Source of the DNA: Rhodospirillaceae bacterium UBA3470
GTDB lineage: Bacteria; Pseudomonadota; Alphaproteobacteria; Rhodospirillales; Casp-alpha2
Reading direction: 5' to 3'
DNA length: 18,158 nucleotides
Assembly: GCA_002378125.1 (NCBI GenBank)
Contig: DFRF01000094.1
Location: 1 to 18,158, forward strand
This document shows, in pieces, positions 13,873 to 18,158 of the stretch. The position numbers and the translations under genes were made by a program. Positions within the stretch are counted from its first letter, which is position 1, and every line of letters begins with the position of its first letter. Under the pieces are notes generated by a model. It was given only the letters and a program-made list of their open reading frames with translations. It searched no databases and had not been told where the DNA came from.

Positions 13873-15072
13873 CTAGGCCTCCTTCTTCGCAGATTTCTTA
13901 GGCTGCTCTTTCTTTGCCAATGCCTTCTTCGGCGCCGTGGTGCCTGGCACACGGCTGTTCACCACCTTGCCGTCCTTGGTCACCAGGGTGCCTATGACCA
14001 ATTCGTCCTCCCAATCAATGACTAAAGTCTTGCTTTCCTTATCCACAAAGGGGGTCAGGAAATTCAGAAGGTTGCGCCCGAATAACGTGCTCGCGTCCTG
14101 AGCCAGACGGCCCGGCACGTTGGTGTGGCCGACGATCTTCACGCCGTTCGCCGTGGTCACCACTTCGCCCAGCTTGGCGCCGACAACGTTGCCGCCGGCT
14201 TCCACGGCCAAATCGACGATCACCGCGCCAGGCTGCATGCTCTCAACCATTTCCTTGGTCACCAGGGTCGGCGCCTGCCGTCCCGGGATTAAAGCGGTGG
14301 TGATGACGATGTCCTGCTTCTTGATATGCTCAGCAACGACGGCCTTCTGTTTTTCAAAGTACTCGGGCGGCATCTCCTTGGCGTAACCGCCTTCGGTCTG
14401 CGCGTCCCTCTCCATATCAGGATCGACTTCCAGAAACTTACCGCCCAGACTTTCCACCTGCTCTTTAGTGGCGGGGCGAACGTCCGTCGCTGTGACCACT
14501 GCACCGAGGCGCTTCGCGGTGGCAATCGCCTGAAGCCCTGCGACGCCGACGCCCATTATGAACGCCCTCGCCGGCGCCACCGTACCGGCCGCGGTCATCA
14601 TCATCGGGAACGCCCGGCAAAACTCACTGGCCGCATCCAAAACGGACTTGTAGCCCGCCAGGTTCGATTGGCTGGAGAGAATATCCATGCCCTGCGCCCG
14701 GGTGATCCGCGGCATCAGTTCCATTGCCAAGCCGGTCACGCCCGCTTGGGCGATAGCAGCGATCCCCTTGCCGTCGCTGAGTGCGCCTAAGTGCGCCATC
14801 ACGATCGCGCCTTTTTTGAAATTCTTCAGCTCCGCCTTGTCCGGTCCTTGCACTTTGAGGACGATGTCTGCCGACTTGACCGCGGCCGACGCCGACGCGG
14901 CAATGGTCGCGCCCGCGATCTTGTATGCGGAATCGGGAAACGCTGCGGTTTCGCCTGCGCCCTTCTCAACGGCCACGGAAAACCCAAGCCCGATAAGCTT
15001 CCCGACAGTCTCCGGTGCAGCGGCTACCCGCTGCTCGTCGGCGCGGCGCTCTTTGAGTATGGCGATATTCAT
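13873..15072 (-). CDS. pntAA: NAD(P) transhydrogenase subunit alpha part 1 (NAD-binding)
   Basis: A 399-residue soluble NAD(H)-binding subunit (domain I) related to alanine dehydrogenase. It begins IAILKERRADEQRVAAAPE, typical of the family. The RQD loop that contacts bound NAD is intact at 120-136 (R122, Q127, D130, S133 in MPRITRAQGMDILSSQS). The Rossmann fingerprint GVGVAGLQA is at 174-182 and is followed by VTATDVRP. GHTNVPGRLAQDAS marks the domain end at 315-328. The last 18 residues form a Lys/Ala-rich tail (KKALAKKEQPKKSAKKEA), unusual for domain I and probably flexible, perhaps helping to dock at the membrane or partner subunits. ATG 15072 has GAGAGGG upstream. It is the first gene of pntAA-pntAB-pntB. 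Confidence 0.96.
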   Translation of the reverse strand: MNIAILKERRADEQRVAAAPETVGKLIGLGFSVAVEKGAGETAAFPDSAYKIAGATIAASASAAVKSADIVLKVQGPDKAELKNFKKGAIVMAHLGALSDGKGIAAIAQAGVTGLAMELMPRITRAQGMDILSSQSNLAGYKSVLDAASEFCRAFPMMMTAAGTVAPARAFIMGVGVAGLQAIATAKRLGAVVTATDVRPATKEQVESLGGKFLEVDPDMERDAQTEGGYAKEMPPEYFEKQKAVVAEHIKKQDIVITTALIPGRQAPTLVTKEMVESMQPGAVIVDLAVEAGGNVVGAKLGEVVTTANGVKIVGHTNVPGRLAQDASTLFGRNLLNFLTPFVDKESKTLVIDWEDELVIGTLVTKDGKVVNSRVPGTTAPKKALAKKEQPKKSAKKEA

Positions 15073-15103
15073 GTTGGAAGCCCTCTCGTCAATTCGCGGG
15101 AGT

Positions 15104-15130
15104 TGTATAATTGCTGCACTGCAAAATCAA
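15104..15130 (-). promoter_or_regulatory. Possible pntAA promoter
   Basis: Read on the minus strand, TTGATT (15130-15125) and TATACA (15109-15104) resemble -35 and -10 boxes, with a short 15-base spacer. The -10 lies about 32 bases before the pntAA start codon, giving a short leader. The spacer contains an interrupted dyad, TTGC-N6-GCAA, which could be an operator. The short spacer lowers confidence. Confidence 0.35.
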
Positions 15131-15214
15131 CGAATTCCTGTTTTATGAAAGCTATTTATCCCGTTTTATAAAAATATGCTTCTGTTTTTTGACGTCTTTC
15201 CAGACTATGGCCAA

Positions 15215-15227
15215 GTTTCTCAGAAAC
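15215..15227. promoter_or_regulatory. Candidate operator GTTTCT-C-AGAAAC upstream of creatinase
   Basis: This perfect 13-base odd palindrome lies 143 bases before the creatinase start codon and about the same distance from pntAA. A dimeric regulator of the creatine gene is a reasonable guess. No regulator gene is adjacent and no consensus was recognised. Confidence 0.35.
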
Positions 15228-15369
15228 GGCAACACTTCACCCTTTCGAATGTGAGGCCTCTATACAATCCTCGAATAGCCGCCGCGACGCACGAAAAATC
15301 AGCCATTGACCCCCTCCCAACGGCGGACTAAAGACGCGGCCAATCTCATGCGAGACAGGAGCTTCGGTC

Positions 15370-16572
15370 ATGGAAAATCTGATTACCATCGAGAACGGCG
15401 AACGCGCCCCCAACACCTTTTCCCAAGAGGAATACGCAATCCGTTTATCGAGGCTTCGTCACCTAATGGTCGAACAGAACCTGGATGCAGTGGTATTCAC
15501 GTCGTACCAAAATATCAACTACTATTCGGATTTCTTGTTCTGCCACTTTGGCCGATTTTATGCTCTCGTCGTGACCCACGCCACGGCGACGTCGGTCAGC
15601 GCCAACATCGACGGCGGACAGCCCTGGCGGCGCACCTACGGCAACAACCTGATCTACACGGACTGGGAGCGCGACAATTACTTCCGCGCGATCCAACAAC
15701 TCGCGCCAACGGGTGGCCGGGTCGGCATCGAACAAGACAACCTGACGGTGACCAACTTGGGCAAGATGATCGGCGCGCTGCCAAACACAGAGTTGGTTGA
15801 TATCGCGCCGAAGACGATGGCGCTTCGTATGATCAAGTCGGATGAGGAGATCGAACATATCAAACACGGTGCCCAGGTGGCCGACATCGGCGGCGTGGCT
15901 TGTGTTGCGGCAATCACCGAGGACGTCCCAGAATACGAAGTAGCACTAGCGTCCACCGGCGCCATGGTCCGAGAGATCGCCGCGCGTTTCCCGAACGCCG
16001 AACTCATGGATACCTGGACCTGGTTTCAGTCGGGTATCAACACAGACGGCGCACACAATCCGTTGACGAGCCGCCGAGTGCAGAAGGGCGACATCCTCAG
16101 CCTTAACTGCTTCCCCATGATCGCGGGCTACTACACAGCGCTGGAGCGCACCCTGTTCCTGGACCACGCCAGCGACGAACACCTGCGCCTATGGAACGTC
16201 AACGTTGAGGTCCACGAGCGCGGCCTGGAACTGATCAAGCCCGGCGCGCGCTGCTGCGACATCGCCCATGAATTGAACGAAATCTACAAGGCGCATGACC
16301 TTCTGCAGTACCGCACGTTCGGATACGGCCATTCCTTCGGCGTGCTGAGCCACTACTACGGACGCGAGGCGGGCCTGGAGCTTCGTGAGGATATCGAGAC
16401 CGTGCTCGAGCCAAATATGGTCGTTTCCATGGAACCCATGATAATGCTGCCCGAGGGCATGCCTGGCTCAGGCGGCTACCGGGAGCATGACATTTTGGTG
16501 GTCACTGAAGACGGTGCCGACAACATCACCTGCTTCCCCTACGGACCAGATCACAACATCGTCGTGGGCTGA
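15370..16572 (+). CDS. Creatinase (creatine amidinohydrolase)
   Basis: A 400-residue member of the pita-bread (M24-like) fold that hydrolyses creatine to sarcosine and urea without metal. It follows the Pseudomonas putida enzyme, as I know it, almost end to end with nearly the same length. TFSQEEYAIRLSRLR (16-30), VFTSYQNINYYSDFLFCHFGR (42-62), SANIDGGQPWRRT (77-89) and DTWTWFQSGINTDGAHNP (214-231) all match. H229 is the equivalent of the catalytic histidine. The second half carries ALERTLFLDH (257-266), FGYGHSFG (317-324), SHYYGREAGLELRED (327-341) and SMEPMIMLPEG (353-363) with the substrate-contacting glutamates. AGGAG is 9-13 bases upstream of the ATG. The close match, including SHYYGREAG, separates it from prolidases and DddP. 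No sarcosine oxidase or creatininase is in the window. Confidence 0.93.
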   Translation: MENLITIENGERAPNTFSQEEYAIRLSRLRHLMVEQNLDAVVFTSYQNINYYSDFLFCHFGRFYALVVTHATATSVSANIDGGQPWRRTYGNNLIYTDWERDNYFRAIQQLAPTGGRVGIEQDNLTVTNLGKMIGALPNTELVDIAPKTMALRMIKSDEEIEHIKHGAQVADIGGVACVAAITEDVPEYEVALASTGAMVREIAARFPNAELMDTWTWFQSGINTDGAHNPLTSRRVQKGDILSLNCFPMIAGYYTALERTLFLDHASDEHLRLWNVNVEVHERGLELIKPGARCCDIAHELNEIYKAHDLLQYRTFGYGHSFGVLSHYYGREAGLELREDIETVLEPNMVVSMEPMIMLPEGMPGSGGYREHDILVVTEDGADNITCFPYGPDHNIVVG

Positions 16573-16876
16573 GACGATGGCGAAGAATAACGGGTTTTAG
16601 CCCGTTGCCCGCGCCACCACCCATTGATGGAAATCCGTTTCATCCACAAGATGAACTTAGCCCATGTAAGTCCATAGTTTGTTGTCATTGGCCTCCATAA
16701 CCGCATAGAAAAATATCGGTAGAGTGGTGCTCCGGACCCAGGTGCTAGATCTGGAGATCCGGGCGAAGACTTCAGTCCGCGGCGGTTGGAAACACATGGA
16801 CCAGTCGAGCACATCGCCTTCAATAGGCTAGCCGAAGGCGTTTAGGCGTGCGCTTATGGAACCAGGTTCCGTCGGG
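16573..16876. other. Convergent intergenic region between creatinase and acyl-CoA dehydrogenase
   Basis: These 304 bases lie between two convergent genes. A short hairpin, AACGGG-ttttag-CCCGTT (16589-16606), sits 17 bases after the creatinase stop and could slow transcription, but no T-run follows on the plus strand. The rest shows no recognisable gene; the open minus-strand frame here reads as unlikely protein. Confidence 0.5.
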
Positions 16877-18016
16877 TCAGTTCAGCAGGTGCTTCGCGAT
16901 GTTGAGCAGATGAATTTGGCTGGTTCCTTCATAGACCCGAAAGGCCCGCACGTCACGGTAGAACCTTTCAATACCCGTCCCCTTTACGTATCCGGCACCG
17001 CCAAAAATCTGCACCGCCTTATCGGCGACGCGGCCGCACATCTCAGTGGAGAAGTACTTGCAGAGACTGACATCCATGGTCACGTCCTCGCCGTGGTCGC
17101 GCTTGCGGGCCGTCTCGAGGATAAGAGCCCGGGCGGCCTCGATCTCAACCTTGCATTCAGCCAGCATTGCCTGGACCAGCTGAAATTCCCCGATGGACTT
17201 ATCAAACTGCTTACGCGACTTAGCGAAAGCGACAGCATCATCGAGCATACGAATGGCCGGCCCAGTGGAAAGGGCGGACAAATTGATGCGCTGCTTGTTG
17301 AGTGCCCTCATTACCGTCCCAAACCCCTTGCCCTCGACACCGCCAAGAACGGCGCTGTCGGGGACGAACACGTCGTTTAGGTAAACCTCGCCTATTGGCG
17401 CGCCTTCCTGGCCCATCTTCGGGGTGGATCCGCTGGTCGTCAGGCCGTCAGTGCCGCGCTCGATCAGGAAGGCGGTGACCCCCTTGCCGCCCCGTTCTCC
17501 ATCCGTACGCGCGAACAGACTGAACAAGTCGGCGATGGGCGCCAGCGTGATGTAGCGTTTCGTGCCGTTGATCCGATAGCCGCCGTCGACTTTCTCTGCC
17601 CGGGTCTGCATGGCTGTCGCGTCGGAGCCTGCGGATTCTTCGGTCAAAGCTAGGCACCCTAACATATCGCCCGAGGCCAATTGCGGCAGGTAGGTGCGTT
17701 TCTGATTTTCCGTCCCGTCGCGGACAATACATTCCGAACCGATCCCCGCGTTCTGCCCACCGTAAACCCTGAACGCCACCGAGCATTGCGTAAATTCCAT
17801 GAACGCCAGCGCCAGCTCCTCCGACGTCATTCCCGCCCCGCCGAATTCCTCGGGGATGCTCCAGCCAAAACTGCCGAGTTCCTTGAGTTTGTCGATCACC
17901 TCTTCGGGGATATGGTCCTCCAACTCCACTCGATCTTCGTTGGGGATGGCGACGTCGCGGACGAAGGTTCGGATACGGTCCAGGTGCTCATTCATTTTCT
18001 GCCGGTCGCGGATCAT
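16877..18016 (-). CDS. Acyl-CoA dehydrogenase
   Basis: A 379-residue flavoprotein that should introduce a double bond between C2 and C3 of an acyl-CoA and pass electrons to electron-transfer flavoprotein. The N-terminal helical domain includes SIPEEFGGAGMTSEELALAF (53-72). The first family signature is CLALTEESAGSDA at 121-133 and the second is near 337-357 (IFGGAGYVKGTGIERFYRD). E363 in RVYEGTSQIHL is the equivalent of the catalytic glutamate of medium-chain enzymes. The usual FAD-contact motif ITNG is altered to ITLAP at 156-160. The ATG at 18016 has AGAGGGA about 10 bases upstream; an in-frame ATG at 17995 is possible. The acyl chain cannot be predicted. With the ligases in this window it fits short- or branched-chain acid oxidation. 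Confidence 0.92.
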   Translation of the reverse strand: MIRDRQKMNEHLDRIRTFVRDVAIPNEDRVELEDHIPEEVIDKLKELGSFGWSIPEEFGGAGMTSEELALAFMEFTQCSVAFRVYGGQNAGIGSECIVRDGTENQKRTYLPQLASGDMLGCLALTEESAGSDATAMQTRAEKVDGGYRINGTKRYITLAPIADLFSLFARTDGERGGKGVTAFLIERGTDGLTTSGSTPKMGQEGAPIGEVYLNDVFVPDSAVLGGVEGKGFGTVMRALNKQRINLSALSTGPAIRMLDDAVAFAKSRKQFDKSIGEFQLVQAMLAECKVEIEAARALILETARKRDHGEDVTMDVSLCKYFSTEMCGRVADKAVQIFGGAGYVKGTGIERFYRDVRAFRVYEGTSQIHLLNIAKHLLN

Positions 18017-18158
18017 GCGTCTTGTTTCCCTCTGCCGCTGCCATCACTTGCACTGTAGAAAGCGCCGGCATGATGACCGCGCAAAAAACCCTGGTCGAGG
18101 CTCCCGGATTTCAATACGCGCGTTTGTTTTGACATGCGAAAATAATTAATTACTCCTA
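18017..18158. other. Upstream region of the acyl-CoA dehydrogenase gene
   Basis: These last 142 bases contain the dehydrogenase ribosome site next to 18016 and an AT-rich right end (about 18130-18158) that may belong to a promoter. No gene start can be supported before the window ends. Confidence 0.45.

Larger units (their letters stand above)
15073..15369. other. Divergent intergenic region between pntAA and creatinase
   Basis: These 297 bases hold the promoters of the pnt operon (minus) and creatinase (plus). The middle (about 15140-15190) is AT-rich. A possible pnt promoter and a perfect dyad are listed separately. No gene is visible. Confidence 0.55.

Noticed and set aside
16589..16606. 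Hairpin after creatinase as an intrinsic terminator
   Set aside because: The 6-bp stem AACGGG/CCCGTT is followed by GCCCGCG and not by a T-run, so it fails the usual criterion.
16551..16823. Minus-strand frame between creatinase and the dehydrogenase
   Set aside because: Unusual composition, overlap with the creatinase end and no family match make it a chance frame.

Overview
The window is ordinary-looking chromosomal DNA of moderately high GC content from an alphaproteobacterium, most likely a member of the Rhodospirillales. The clues are a nicotinamide nucleotide transhydrogenase split into three genes (pntAA, pntAB, pntB) as in Rhodospirillum rubrum, a COQ9-family gene close to and divergent from rpsU, small DUF465 proteins, and alphaproteobacterial acyl-CoA synthetase and PaaY relatives. 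No tRNA, rRNA, CRISPR array, insertion sequence or phage gene was seen.

Layout. Positions 1-637 (minus) hold the N-terminal 212 codons of a periplasmic TauA/SsuA-like binding protein, cut by the window edge and preceded by a striking pair of 30-bp tandem repeats. Next come prpE (propionyl-CoA synthetase, minus, 896-2803) and a divergent second acyl-CoA synthetase (plus, 3251-4882), followed by the wreck of a 3-hydroxyisobutyrate-dehydrogenase-like gene (4925-5146). Positions 5235-6530 carry two divergent DUF465 mini-genes and a degenerate GGDEF protein. A gene-poor stretch follows (6531-6965), which may hold decayed coding sequence. Then come an unrecognised 353-residue protein (6966-8027, minus) and a divergent SPOR-domain lipoprotein (8481-9434).

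The housekeeping core is def-COQ9 (minus, translationally coupled), divergent rpsU, and a paaY-like gamma-carbonic-anhydrase-fold gene. The operon pntAA-pntAB-pntB (minus, 15072 to 12052) follows. The right end has a clear creatinase (15370-16572, plus) and, convergent to it, an acyl-CoA dehydrogenase (16877-18016, minus).

Functionally the window combines short-chain carboxylate activation and oxidation (PrpE, second ligase, acyl-CoA dehydrogenase, dehydrogenase remnant), use of small organic N/S compounds (creatinase, binding protein) and core functions (N-terminal deformylation, ubiquinone biosynthesis, ribosomal S21, proton-driven NADPH production). I did not find a convincing undescribed multi-gene system. 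The best leads are the iterated ATACG repeats, the divergent DUF465 pair beside a degenerate GGDEF protein, the unrecognised 353-residue protein, and several short perfect palindromes in divergent promoter regions.
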